Source: Cylicocyclus nassatus (taxonomy: Eukaryota; Nematoda; Chromadorea; Rhabditida; Strongylidae). From it: a stretch of DNA of 64,000 bases. Below, in pieces: positions 44,507 to 55,569 of this stretch. Within the stretch, counting starts at the first letter, position 1. Each line of letters opens with the position of its first letter. Made by a program: the position numbers and the translations under genes. The notes beneath the pieces were generated by a model. The model was not told where the DNA came from. It was given only the letters and a program-made list of their open reading frames with translations, and made no database searches. Location: NCBI GenBank assembly GCA_958299035.1, contig CATQJL010000001.1, forward strand, positions 78,823,594-78,887,593. The letters are read 5' to 3'.

Positions 44507-45560
44507 TTCTGCTTTTCTTGCAGGATGAGTCACATGATAACCAACTTCTTCAGCTAACAATTTCCACCCAAAGATGAACCTTTACTACAGGTATGCAAAC
44601 CGCATCTTACATTACGCATCTAAAAGCAGTGGCTCTCCGCACATTCTAAGCTAATCCCTCAGTGTAACAGATCTTCTATGAATTCAGAGTGTTAGTTAAT
44701 GCAAGAAAGGCGCCGTTTGTCCCGAATTCGGAGTAATTTAGCCTCACTAAAGAAGTGCCATTTTTTTCTACATAAACTAAAAAATAGCATCTGCAATGTC
44801 AATTATGGATTGGTTAGAATCTTCTAGTTATGCTAGGAAAATGTACGCAGGATGTGAGTGTAACTCTTGTTCTTGTCGTTAGCTGCAAAATTTTCCCATG
44901 AACCCTTTCTGTAATTGTAAACAGCAGATATACGAATGCAACCAGAGGGCTTAGATATTCTAAGATAAAGTGTCATGCTAAGAATGAGTTGCATATAGTA
45001 CTGGTTTTTTATGCAGCCGGAGGATTCATTTACTGGTGTTCAGCTGATCCCTGAATTTATCCATTTGGTTTGCTTCGAGCTTCGAGCACAACAATGTTAT
45101 TCAACCTGAAAGTCCACACTAAAGTGTTTGCTTATTGCGAATAAAATTGCTTCATTCAACAGGCTTTTGGCATTTGCTGTATGCACTTTATGCGTGCTCT
45201 CATTGTATTCCGATATGGCTGCTACAAGCGGATTTTTCCCAGAAGAACATCAAGCGAATATATCTGAAAACTAGTTCAAACGAGCAATGTTTCGATAAAG
45301 ATCAAAGACCAAACGTAGCTTTTGTAAACGCGGACAAGCTTCACCTATTTATACTAATCACAAATTTCCATATCATATCAAAATGCAAGTTGCTTCAGCT
45401 GCCAGTCTTGAGTGAGTTTACTCGTGCACTTGACGAGGTTCGCTCCTAGCACACACTTATTGCCACGTTTTTTGGAGAGTAGGAAATGTAGAAACAATCA
45501 GTATTTTTTTCTTGAGTAAGAAATTCAATTACCAAGACTTTTTGAACGAGGCGTTCGTGT
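44507..45560. other. No gene seen
   Basis: AT-rich sequence. The plus frame at 45135-45449 (104 codons) has no recognised motif or splice partner. Confidence 0.45.
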
Positions 45561-45564
45561 GGAT

Positions 45565-46630
45565 GCGTAGCAAGTGTAACTCAGGCTGCCACTTGAGCGG
45601 CAACCAACCGCCAAAGCGCCGTCAACGACGCAGCAGCTGAGCTACTGTAAGAGCGCTCTCGTCGTCCACAATCTCTCGTCGAAAGTCTCACAGCAGCCTC
45701 GCACATCATAGTGCTGAGTGCAAAAATCCCCTTAGATTTCTGCGATTGCCAAAAATTGTATATCGATCGAGCCGCAGGAAGTTTATAGTGTATTATCAAT
45801 GGAAGTTGAAATGAAACAGCGAAATACATAAAAATAAAAAAGCAAGCTGTGAAAACAACTAAACAATCAAGTTTCAATGGTGTAAGACACAAAACTCAGA
45901 AAAAATTCAATAAAGCAGGAAACTGGCTATAATCAAGTTTCAAAAAAACAAAATTTGCAATTGTGAAATAAGTTTATAAGGGATACAAAATACTCAACTA
46001 TCAAGTAGCCTTTTTTGTGAAACTCATCGTGACCTTTAGAGCAAAAGGGTATAAACGTATCTAGTGATGTGCAGTGCCAATAGTAAACGCTCGAGTAGAT
46101 CAGATGTAACAAACAAAATCACGACACTTGGGCAGATATAAAAAATAAAACAATCTAGAGGATCAGATTCCGTCAAATTCTCAGTTACATATGGTACAAA
46201 TATAACACAGAAGAAAGCGGGACGACTACGGAGCCGAGGTGCATAAGTATTAAACTTGCTTCGAAATTTCGCTGATATCTTAGTATATTTCAAAAAATCG
46301 AGAGGTTAGCGAGGAGGAAGGGCGCACCGCGATTTTTCTGTTGTTTTTTTCAAACTTTCAATTTTTTGATTTCTTATAATCCTTTGTATTGTTCGTATCA
46401 ATATTCTATAAATTTTCTGCCGTACTGATTGATATACGATTTGTGGTATATCGAGAATCTGAAAGGGAATTTTTGCACCTCAGAGTCTCCTGTGAAACAC
46501 TCTCGACAAGAGCTTGTGGACGAGCGAGAGCGCGCTTACGGTAGGTTAGATGCGTCGTTGGCGCCAACTCTGGTAGCTGGCTGCGGCACCAAACGGCTGC
46601 ATGGGTAACACTTGCGCGCTTTCCCGTTAT
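45565..46630. mobile_element. Inverted-repeat element (GCAAGTGT.AC ends)
   Basis: Left arm about 45565-45775 and right arm about 46430-46630. Shared words are CAAGTGT.AC.CA.GC, CAACGACGCA, GCGCTCTCG..CGTCCACAA and GAGTGCAAAAATCCC/GAGGTGCAAAAATTCCC. About 1.07 kb, no coding motif; flank duplication unclear. Confidence 0.6.
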
Positions 46631-46689
46631 GTGGGCACTGTCGCATGGCGTCGTTTTCATAAGCGCTTAAAGTCAAAGCTCTTCACTTA

Positions 46690-47230
46690 AGTAATTTTGA
46701 ACTTGGAGCAGCACCGCCGCAGTAAGACATGTGAGGCTGTCAAAAGATATACGTGCTGCTCAATGGGTTAGGGGACTTTTAACAAATCCACGATGATCTA
46801 GCTTGATGGTCTAAATGCTTTGCAGGATATCGAATTGACTTACAGGAGGATATCGTATTGACTTACACTTTCATCGACATAATCGAATGGGCTCACCATT
46901 GACGGATCTCTTCTGAAGCTGTTCAAGCTCTATCCATACGAAGTAATTTAACTCGATACGAAGTAATTTAACTCGTGATTTTTCATTTTTGAAAAATAGT
47001 GTATTAGGACATGTTTTAGCCTAAGATTTTGAGCCACATGTTGCAATTTTTTCAATAATGTGCCTGTTTTGTCAAATGGTTAAGAAGAATTTCTGCACAC
47101 TTAAGTAATCACTGCAAAGAGTTTGGGAAGCACAGGATTGTGGATAAGCAAGCTGCTGTAAGGATAAAGTGATGCAAAGATCACTCTATACAAAAGTGCT
47201 TCATTGCTGGTGGTTTGTCGTTCATCAGAA
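46690..47230. repeat. Diverged duplicated segment, copy 2
   Basis: Aligns in order with 17950-18640 (CCACGATGATCTAGCTTGAT, CCATTGACGGA, CTGGTGGTTTGTCGTTCATC). An internal 24-bp stretch (GGATATCG.ATTGACTTACA) is itself doubled near 46825-46865, and ATACGAAGTAATTTAACTCG is doubled near 46937-46975. Confidence 0.45.
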
Positions 47231-47364
47231 GGAGATCGAAATTAAAAAAAACGAAGTGTCTTATCACTTTTAGATCACCTTCATATATAAATGTCGATTT
47301 GATAAAGCCATATCAGTATTATACTTACAAAGGAAGGCATGCACTGGCAAATGTAATTATAAGG

Positions 47365-47480
47365 CCGGTCTGAAAGTTTGTGCCATTTTATGAACCTATT
47401 CTCAAATGACTCAGAATAAGGATAAACAAACGCTTTTAGCAATACATGCAGAATGTCCTCTTCTTTTTAGCAGTGTTGAG
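47365..47480. mobile_element. Mariner-like end fragment
   Basis: GGTCTGAAAGTTTGTGCCAT then GAATAAGGATAAACAAACGC matches the left part of the element at 20012 (CAGAAAGTTCGTGCC, GAATAAAGATAGACAAATC). The right end was not found; the MITE at 47561 follows closely. Confidence 0.45.
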
Positions 47481-47560
47481 GTTCCGAGTCCTTTGGTACG
47501 CTTGAATAATCGTCGAAATAATAATGAATAATTCCAATAAAATTTGAAGACGCTTTTGAA

Positions 47561-47977
47561 GGCAGTGTCCCGGCAGATTCGTACTCTAAAGGTTATAGCT
47601 GCGATGGGGTTCCTGGTCACCTCATTAACCTCCAGGCCCAGTCCGGCTTGTGATGTTTCCCCCACGCCGAAAAAATGGCGCGCGCAACCCAGTCGCGGGC
47701 GCTCGGACGACTTTTTTTTACCTGTTCGACGCGAGACCCCATTACCGCTCTCCGCATTGTGCATGATATCCAAAGCAAAAATTACAGGCGGCAGGGTCTT
47801 CGTGCCGGGGCCTCCCAACATTTCATCGAAAATTCTCGTCCGAGCTACATTTTGAAAAATGAGTAAACGCCCCGAAAAAGGTCTTTTTAACCGTTTCAAA
47901 GCTTAGATTCGAGGTCTACTGGTCGAAAAGGCTCAAAACGTGCTAAAGATGGAAATGCAAAATCTGTCGGGACTGCC
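47561..47977. mobile_element. Inverted-repeat MITE (GGCAGTGTCCCGGCAGATT ends)
   Basis: The ends GGCAGTGTCCCGGCAGATTC and AATCTGTCGGGACTGCC are inverted, the right end having lost two bases. 417 bp. A 162-codon minus frame over it is a by-product. Right flank TTTAA as in its relatives. Confidence 0.7.
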
Positions 47978-48115
47978 TTTAATGACATACATCTCTTGCT
48001 AGTGCTATCTGGATATTTCCCAGATGTCTGGCCTTTGAAAAGAAACTGACGTGAGTGTATCAATATGTACATAATATTTGGCTTAGCCCTTTTATCTCCT
48101 TTTCATCTCAATCAG

Positions 48116-48310
48116 GCCAAAATTGGCACAGCGGGAGTCCGCATCGCTACGGTTTTGCGTCACGCCTACGGTCTGCTTCTCTACTCTTTCTTCAATCTCT
48201 TCGCTCCTTCCGAAACCAGCACTCGTAACGCAAACTTGCGGTGCGAGCATTCAGGACAACTGCTCGGCTTGGTCGCGATTGGGTACAGACTGTGAGCCAT
48301 ATCGTTCGGG
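48116..48310 (+). pseudogene. ShKT-like exon, isolated
   Basis: Between an acceptor TCTCAATCAG and a donor GTATGC at 48311, one frame reads TQTCGASIQDNCSAWSRLGT then DCEPYRSG. The Cys spacing with D-N-C..W....G..C fits the first half of the ShKT domain, common in nematode secreted enzymes such as astacins and tyrosinases. The closing cysteines are not found downstream, and no other exon is evident. It could be a gene fragment or an exon whose partners I failed to see. Confidence 0.4.
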
Positions 48311-48349
48311 GTATGCCAGTTCCGCTATCGATTTTTTTGATTTTCTGCA

Positions 48350-49036
48350 GGTTTGCTTAGAAAATCGCCCAAAATAAACCAGTTTTGGCAATCATACTGT
48401 GTGGGGTGGAGGTTGTGTCAATAAGTTATATGTTTGTACCGAATGTCCCTATCGATGCATTGATTTTCTGAAGTTTTTGCTCAGAGAATTATGGTCTCTC
48501 AGAAGATAGAAGAAATCATGGAATAAACAAGATTTGGCGGACATGACGTATGGGGTCTGGCGTGTGTTAACAGGTTGACGACAACGCGCTGGGTGTATGC
48601 CCTTCTGAACCGCTCCGTCCTAGCGCTGATTACCCTGCCCAGAGCGGCGGTAATCACTTTGCGTTTCTTATAATCTAACAGTTTTTAAATATTTCGGAGT
48701 GTCTCAAAGCAAGCGAGTGCACATTTTCGGTCGATAATAGTGTCGATGTTTTAGAAAACAAAAATTGGGGAAGATTGAGTTTTTTTACTCTCTATTTCGT
48801 AATTTCCTCGTTGCAGTTCTCCAATCACCGCAAAATTTGCACATGTAAGCTGAAAATCTATGTAAGCCACCCACGTGCTAAATCTGATTTCTGTGTCAGA
48901 ACCGAAGTTCTTCTATGATTCTTCTCTTTGAAAAAGTACTTTTACCTAACTCTGCCAATTTGAGAGCGCCTGCGTCTCCAACGGCAGCGTAGCCCTCTCA
49001 CGGCAACGTCAACCAATCAGAAGCGCGCAGTAATTA
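48350..49036. other. No gene seen
   Basis: Mixed composition; no recognised repeat ends or supported frames. Confidence 0.45.
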
Positions 49037-49830
49037 GGCCCTGGGCAGAGCTCACGCGACGAAGTCGCGCGATCTCCAGTCGCGACGACTTGCACGAAAG
49101 TGGCGACTGTGACGCGACGACTGAGTCGCTCAGTCGCCGTAGGCGTGCATACCTCCGACGCGATTTCATGCAGTTGCACAACACTTTACACATTGCACGT
49201 ACTCTAATTCTGAAGAACCGTTACGCGGCAAAACGATGTTTTCAGCTTTAGAAACGTCCCCCATGTGCTGCACATAGAAAATACCGTTATTACCTCATGC
49301 AAAGCTCATATTTCGGAGTTACGTAGACTGCGAGCACATTCTTTAAGTATTCGATGCGCTATCAAACAGGGTAGGGCTTGTGACGGATCTTTTTGGCAGC
49401 CTAGGATATATGATATGTAGGAAAATATAGATGAAAGACTTGAAAAAGTGCATAATGAGGACTAACTGCCTTCATCAAACAATGCAAAGATAGGCATAAA
49501 TTGGCATTTGCAACATCTCAGGCAAAAAAATTCATAATCGAAGAAAAAACAGCAACTTACAACAATAACGTTGAAAATGCAGTTCAGGATCGGCGCGACG
49601 GTCGCCCCGTCGCTCGCCGCAAACGAGCAACGCGACATCGCGCCGATTCGGTAAAATCGCGACGATATCGCGTGGTGAGCTATGAACGCCGAAAAGTGTG
49701 GCGCGATCCGTCGCGCCGCGTAACTATCACAAACGCGTCGGGACCCACGCACTAAACAGCGTGGCGTGGAACACTTGTCCAAAGTGACAGGGCGCGACGC
49801 GACCAAATCGCATGAGCTCTGCCCAGGGCC
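49037..49830. mobile_element. PIF/Harbinger-like MITE
   Basis: The ends GGCCCTGGGCAGAGCTCA and TGAGCTCTGCCCAGGGCC are perfect over 18 bp and flanked by TTA on both sides (49034-49036, 49831-49833). A 3-bp TTA/TAA duplication is the mark of PIF/Harbinger insertion. Both subterminal regions are packed with GCGAC/GTCGC words. 794 bp, no transposase. Confidence 0.75.
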
Positions 49831-50072
49831 TTAGGCTGCTAGGGCTAGCGGTACAGAAGGGCCGTCTCCCCTCATCTTCAGTTGTCTGTCTTGTGGGACA
49901 ATGCCGTCCACGAAAAATTGAAAATTTGCAGCTAAAATTAAACAGATCATCATCTACGGTGAGTCTACGGTAATTCTAAGAAGCGGAAAAAATGCCGAAG
50001 TAATCAATCTAATCAGAGCGTAAGAGAACTTCTGAAACGAATGCACCTCTAGACTGTATTCATTTTGACGAA

Positions 50073-50163
50073 ATTCAAGCCATGACCCACCATGTGGGTC
50101 ACATTGTCCCACGTGGCAGTCGCATGACCCACCATGTGGGTCAGGTTGCCGTCAACGTGTCAA
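50073..50163. repeat. Twin-hairpin repeat, copy 2
   Basis: TGACCCACCATGTGGGTCA occurs twice (50083-50101, 50125-50143), each with a perfect 7-bp stem and CCATG loop. Flanks match copy 1 (250-350): AAATTCAAGCC before and CGTCAACGTGT after. Confidence 0.8.
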
Positions 50164-50539
50164 TAAATCATTTTGTTCGGGACACATACCGATTGCCATC
50201 ACTGCTTTATCGATTGTTTGCAATTTTTGCTTAGAAATCAATACTTATGTAATATTCAATTTAGCCTTTTTATGACCGGCCCAAATTGACGAAATTGTGG
50301 ATTTGTAAGGCACTTTGTACACATAAACTTTTGGGGTGAGGCTGGTGTCACTGAGTTTTTTCAGCGAAAATCACCAATTGAGTGTATCTATCTATCGATC
50401 TATTGATTTTTTTTTATTTTGCTCAAAGCTAAGAATTGGCAAGAAGGAGTAGGTGCTTATTACAAATGAATATATTTCATCCATTATTGACATTCTCTTT
50501 CCATTATTGACATTTTCTTTCCATTCTCTTTGCATTTTT

Positions 50540-51070
50540 TCAAAAAAAAAGTACGTCTGTTCGACCGTTAGAATCTCTATGTCCCCTTCAGGTGCTATTG
50601 TGGAGCTGGCTTCAGCTTAGATTTACAGTATGGTGTAGGATCACGGTAGGCTAGGATGGATGAAAATGGCCCAGAATGGATTTACACCATTTTGGGCCAT
50701 TTTTCGCCTCTCGAAAGAGCCACTAACTCTATATACGAAGTCGCGGTTTAGTAATGCCTCGTTTATACAGGGCTCCTAAACTGCAGAGTCGTTTGCACCA
50801 GCGGTCGCGCGACCGCGTCGCGCCCGGACATTTTGCCGGCGCCGGCGCCATCGATCGCCATCGACTCTGCAATTTAGGAGCCCTCTAGTCTACGCTAGCA
50901 CCCCAAACGGAAATCCTGGGTACGCCATTAAGTAAAAGCGATTGTTGATTTGCTCTATGCTGTAAATCTAAGTTGTAGGCAGTTCTACGAAACTGTACCT
51001 AGTAAGCGGCGGAAGGCCTTCAAGCACTAAACCTTAACGGTGAGACAGTGTGCACATTTCTGGAACGCCG
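50540..51070. mobile_element. Decayed relative of the CAGGGTGTCCC MITE, with insertions
   Basis: AGCTTAGATTTACAGTATGG near 50605 and its inverted partner GCTGTAAATCTAAGTTG near 50957, then GTGTGCACATTTCTGGAACG near 51046, match the interior and right end of the 12124 and 55570 elements. The centre holds the MITE at 50769 and a hAT-like end scrap (CCTGGGTACGCCATT, 50916-50930). Confidence 0.5.
50769..50884. mobile_element. 116-bp palindromic MITE (AGGGCTCCTAAA ends)
   Basis: AGGGCTCCTAAACTGCAGAG then TCG at the left; the right end CGACTCTGCAATTTAGGAGC then CCT is its complement. The GC-rich middle contains GGTCGCGCGACC and GCCGGCGCCGGC palindromes. Confidence 0.8.
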
Positions 51071-51599
51071 TATGTTTCATATCTTCGAAACGCGCATTGG
51101 AATACTATGAGATGTTTTTATAGTAAATAACTTCATATTAGGTGATGACAAGACTAGAATGAAGTTTTTAATGCACTTGTTTGGTGGAAATCCTTGCTTA
51201 CAAGGAGAGGATACTTGGTCGAAAGCACCAATCCAGATGATACATATATCGTTTTAAAGCGCTTGAAATGCTGATTCCAAATCTGCAGTTTCTAGCTGCG
51301 GAGCGGTTTTGTAGAGGGAGTTATGAGGAGTGCTTCCTATAAGGTTGAGGCGCCCTCCAGCTCTTCTTCTTCTTGGCCGGCAAAGTCCCATCGTCACCTC
51401 CCCGCGGTGCCGGCTGGCAACGGGGACCAACCCCGGCAAACGACGAGGGCACTGTCCCGCCAGGCGGAGCGACGCGCCGGGGACTGTACGAATCAGTCGT
51501 GTCACATGCATCGGACTATTAAGGAATTTTGTCAAGCTGCTAGGGCGTCCCCCGGAGGCGACGCGCGTCATTGCCCGCATGGAGCGAATAGTGAGCTAG

Positions 51600-52361
51600 G
51601 GCTACCTGCCCCCGGACGAGGCAGGCCAAAGAAGCGAGTCCAGAAAATCCGACTAGCGACGATCAATATAGGAACGCTGACGAGCCGCAGTCGGGAGCTA
51701 TGCGATAGGCTGAAGGAACGACACGTCGACATCGCATGTGTACAGGAAACGAAATGGAAAGGGAGGCAGGCAAAGGACATCGGCGACGGATATCGCTTGT
51801 ACTACACGGGAGATAGCAGCCGCCAGAACGGAGTCGCGATCAAAGTTCAACGGCAAATACCGCGAATTAGTGACCGAAGTGACGCGCATCTCAGATAGAT
51901 TGATGGCGATGAAGATCGAAGCAGATGATGCCACGCTCCGAATAGTCTCGTGTTATGCCCCGCAAGCCGCATGTACCGAAGCCGAGAAGGACGTGTTTTG
52001 GAGGGACTTCGACATCCTGCTAAGGACATTCGACGCTGCAGACTACATCTTCGTAGGAGGCGATCTCAATGGGCACGTTGGCCACGAACACTATGGATTC
52101 AAGCGATACCATGGTGGAAACGGATACGGTCAGAGGAATGAAGATGGAGAACGCATCCTGGAAGCAGCAGAAGCACACGACTTGGCGATAGCGAATACAT
52201 TTTTCAAGAAGCGAGAGTCACATTTGATCACGTACGCGAGTGGAGAGCGCTCAACTCAAATCGACTACTGGATGCTGCGCCGATGCCACTTGCCAATGGT
52301 GATGAACGCGAAGGTTATACCCACGGCGACACAAGCATTTGCGCCACAACACCGGTTGCTT
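51600..52361 (+). pseudogene. RTE apurinic-type endonuclease domain
   Basis: Motifs in order: IRLATINIGTL (51649 on), DIACVQETKW with the conserved Gln-Glu, then after a frameshift near 51845 VGGDLNGHVG (GD-N) and STQIDYWMLRR (I-D-Y). The last motif, QHRLLVLDL, spans the hAT insertion: QHRLL lies before it and VLDL after it. In the intact element this domain would nick target DNA to start target-primed reverse transcription. Confidence 0.8.
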
Positions 52362-52738
52362 CAGTGGCGTACCCAGGATTTCGGCTCGGGGGGGGGGGGG
52401 CGCGACAAAAAAAATTTTCTAATGAAGGTGCGTGGCGTTAGCCACGCACCCAGAAAAAATTTTTGGTACCTTTCTTAAAATTTTCGGGGGTCCATAACCC
52501 CAAAATTTTAGAAAAAGGGGGCGTGGCGTAAGGCACGCCCCCGAAAAAAATTTTTTTATAAGGCTAAATTGAATTTTCTAAAATTTTTAAAAATTATTTT
52601 AATTATTTACAAGAATAAACAAGTCTCTTGCACATTTTTATAACCCATGTAAGTAACTTTCAAAAATTTCGCGACCCATTCTCGGGGGGGGGGGGCGCGC
52701 GCCCCCCCCCCGCCCCCCCCCCCCTCGGTACGCCACTG
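52362..52738. mobile_element. hAT-type MITE inserted in the RTE
   Basis: The ends CAGTGGCGTACC and GGTACGCCACTG are perfect 12-bp inverted repeats. GGTTGCTT at 52354-52361 is duplicated at 52739-52746, an 8-bp target duplication typical of hAT. Inside, inverted GTGCGTGGCGTTAGCCACGC and long G and C runs occur. Removing the element plus one duplicate joins the endonuclease frame to the RT frame. Fragments lie at 5470, 27186 and 50916. Confidence 0.95.
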
Positions 52739-52746
52739 GGTTGCTT

Positions 52747-54847
52747 GTATTGGATCTTCGACTGAACATCCACTTGCGGTCACGAGCCAGAAGGACGACT
52801 ACAAAGAGGATCAAATGGTGGAAGCTCACCGAACATCGCCAGCAAGTCAGAGATGCTCTTAACGATTTGAGGGTGTCGACGGATGATAAGGAGTCGATTG
52901 AAGAGCAATGGAATCGGATTACTTCGCAGATACGATCGAGGGCCGAGGCAGTTTTGGGAACCACCATGCCAGGACGTCGGTTTGTAGACAAGCAGATCTG
53001 GTGGTGGTCTGAGTCAGTCCAGCAAGTGATCAAGGAGAAGAAAGAAGCTTTCAAAGCCTGGCAACGCTCACACTCAAATGAAGACCTCCGTCGGTATCGA
53101 GAACAGAACTCGAAGGCGAAGCACGCGGTAGCCGAAGCAAAGGAAGCTCACTACAAGAGACTTTACGACGAGCTGGAAGGACCTGCTGGAGCGAACAAGG
53201 TCTACCGACTGGCCGCTGCACGACATCGAGCGAAGCAGGACATCGACCACGTCATGCACATTAAGGACGCAGAGGGCAACCTCCTGACGAAGCCGAGGGC
53301 AATACTCAAGCGGTGGAGTGAATACTACAAAGGGCTATTTAATGAGGAGTTCCCGCACCCGTTAATACCGCAAGGAGCCCCCACATATGGACCGGTATCT
53401 CGGATCGAGGAGGCAGAAGTTGTGCAGGCACTGAGGAAGATGTCTAGCGGAAAAGCTCCGGGACCCGACGACATACCTGCTGAAGGTGGAAGATGATGGG
53501 GCAGCGTGGAGCGGCATATCTCACATCGCTCTTTAACCGCATTATCGTAGACGGACAGTTGCCGCGAATCTGGACTACGAGTGTGACAGTCCCTATCTGG
53601 AAGGAAAAGGGCGACGTCAGCGACTGTTCAACATATGGACCACTACGCCTGCTATGCCACACGATGAAGATCTTCGAACGAGTCATCGACGCACGCATTC
53701 GAAGTATAGTGGAGGTCACCCCGAATCAATGCGGCTTTGTAAAAGGATCTGGAACCATCAACGCCATCCATGCGGTACGATTGCTAATGGAAAGGCATTT
53801 GGAGAAACGGATTCCGATGCATTTAGCACTCTTAGATTTAGAAAAGGCATTTGATCGGATACCACACGGGCTGATCTGGTATGCGCTGAGACAACACGAC
53901 ATCCCAGAAGAGTACGTTCGCTGGATCAAACTCCTCTATACGAACACGACGGGCGCCATACGCTGTGCAGTGGGAACGTCAACGCCATTCCCAATCCAAG
54001 TCGGAGTACATCAAGGATCGGCTCTATCACCGCTTCTCTTTATACTGTGCATGGACACGGTGACCAAGGACATCCAGCTGCCGCATCCGTGGACGCTCCT
54101 TTACGCAGACGACGTCGAGCTAGCAAGCGGATCGAGACAAGAGCTTGAAGAGGCGACTGTGAGATGGAAGACACGATTAGCGGAGTATGGCCTACGACTG
54201 AACGTAGCAAAGACCGAGTACCTGGAATGCGGAGAGCAAACCGATGGCACAATTAGCATCGATGGGCAGCCGCTGAAGAAGGTCACGATATTCAAATACC
54301 TGGGCTCCCGAGTGACGTCAGATTGCGACACGATCACTGATGCTCGTGCTAGGACGAACGCAGCGTGGCTAAAATGGCGGCAAGTAACAGGAGTACTCTG
54401 CGACCGACGAATTCCGTTGTATCTCAAGTCGAAAGTGTATCGGACTGTGGTGAGGCCAGTCGCACTGTATGGAGCCGAATGTTGGCCAGCAACCAGAAAA
54501 CACGAGCAGATCCTGAGCACGATGGAGACGCGAATGATAAGATGGATACTGGGCCTAACGAGAAGAAACTGGTCACGAACGATGAAGTACGACACATTTT
54601 CGGAGTTGCACCTATCGCGGATAAGATGCGAGGTGCCAGATTAAGATGGTATGGTCACGTTTTACGAAGTGAAGATAATACAGTAGCAAAAACAGCACTT
54701 CGTCTAGATCCACAGGGGAAGAGACCACGTGGCCGTCCGAAGCAACGCTGGTTGGACACCATTCGAAACGACCTGCATATTGCAAAGCTCAAACCACAAG
54801 AAGCAGCTGATCGAGTCAAATGGAAGCAAAAATGCACCACCATTTAG
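52747..54847 (+). pseudogene. RTE reverse transcriptase
   Basis: The first part (52747-53485) is the linker with SSGKAPGPDDIPAE. After a one-base frameshift near 53487 the RT core follows: LLDLEKAFDRIPH (motif A Asp), HQGSALSPLLF (motif B), LLYADDVELAS (motif C; YADD at 54103-54114) and LNVAKTEYL (motif D). A third frameshift near 54560 precedes the C-terminal part (RLRWYGHVLR, RPRGRPKQRW), ending with TAG at 54845-54847. Catalytic residues survive but the frame does not, so it cannot make the enzyme. Confidence 0.88.
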
Positions 54848-55566
54848 TGATTTTTTCGCATGTTATGTTCTTGAGGGCTAGCTGATATTCGATTATGCAT
54901 CGACTTTCCTCAACGGATTTCATCACCCGGCTATGTTCGACCACAATATTAGTTCACTAAGACCACCCTTAGATCCTGACCGTATCGTTTTATTCATGCC
55001 GTCGCTCCAATCTCACCTATCGTACCTTCTTCGACCTGCTTCCATTTCCTGCACCTTGACACCGTGATACGTATTTATTACGTACAGCAACGAAACACTG
55101 TAGCCATTCTGTTGTTGATTACGTACATTCCATTTCTTAGATTTTTGAAATAAAACAAACTGGCAGAGCCGATATACTGGTCTCAGATTCCTCTATCTGC
55201 ACAGGTTTCAAATCGAAGTGTTTCCTGCAAGCCGGCAAATTCATTGGCAGATTTCTACATTTCCGCGGTATAGAGTAGAACGAAAGGTGTACGAGGCAGC
55301 GAAGCTGCCGATTACCAGTCGAGGTTACCGCGTAGTGGTAGTAAGCCGTTGGTATACAAATATTGAAATTACTCAAAATTATTTTAAAAAGGAGCCTTTT
55401 ATAAGTAGAAGCTGAATGAAAGGTGAGATAATATTGGTGTTCATCGCCCGAATGTTGACACCGTAATATCGGTACGTTGATAAGCTTACAAATTTTGCAC
55501 TTGAAAAAGCGTTCAGTATAAAGCTGCACAACAATTTGGGCTCAGAGTTTTAGGCTGATTCCAAAT
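54848..55566. other. Possible RTE 3' UTR, then no gene
   Basis: No coding signal. Sequence to about 55140 could be the 3' UTR; ACGTA...TACGTA words occur near 55070-55130. Frames at 55137-55529 are unsupported. Confidence 0.4.
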
Positions 55567-55569
55567 ATA

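Larger units (their letters stand above)
51345..54847 (+). mobile_element. RTE-type non-LTR retrotransposon, defective
   Basis: Endonuclease followed by reverse transcriptase in one original frame, with no separate gag ORF visible, is the RTE layout. The coding path runs 51345-54847 with frameshifts near 51845, 53487 and 54560 and a hAT MITE at 52362-52738. The 5' flank (51240-51320) carries the GCTGATTCCAAATCTGC repeat. The 3' end after the stop is not defined; up to about 55140 may be UTR. All other frames over it are shadows. Confidence 0.85.

Noticed and set aside
47411..47899. 162-codon minus-strand frame
   Set aside because: It crosses a MITE boundary at 47561 and has no recognised motif.
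49840..49850. Interstitial telomere repeat (TTAGGC)
   Set aside because: A single TTAGGC beside the Harbinger-like element; no tandem run anywhere in the window.
54101..54595. 164-codon minus-strand frame over the RTE
   Set aside because: Shadow of the reverse transcriptase reading frame on the other strand.
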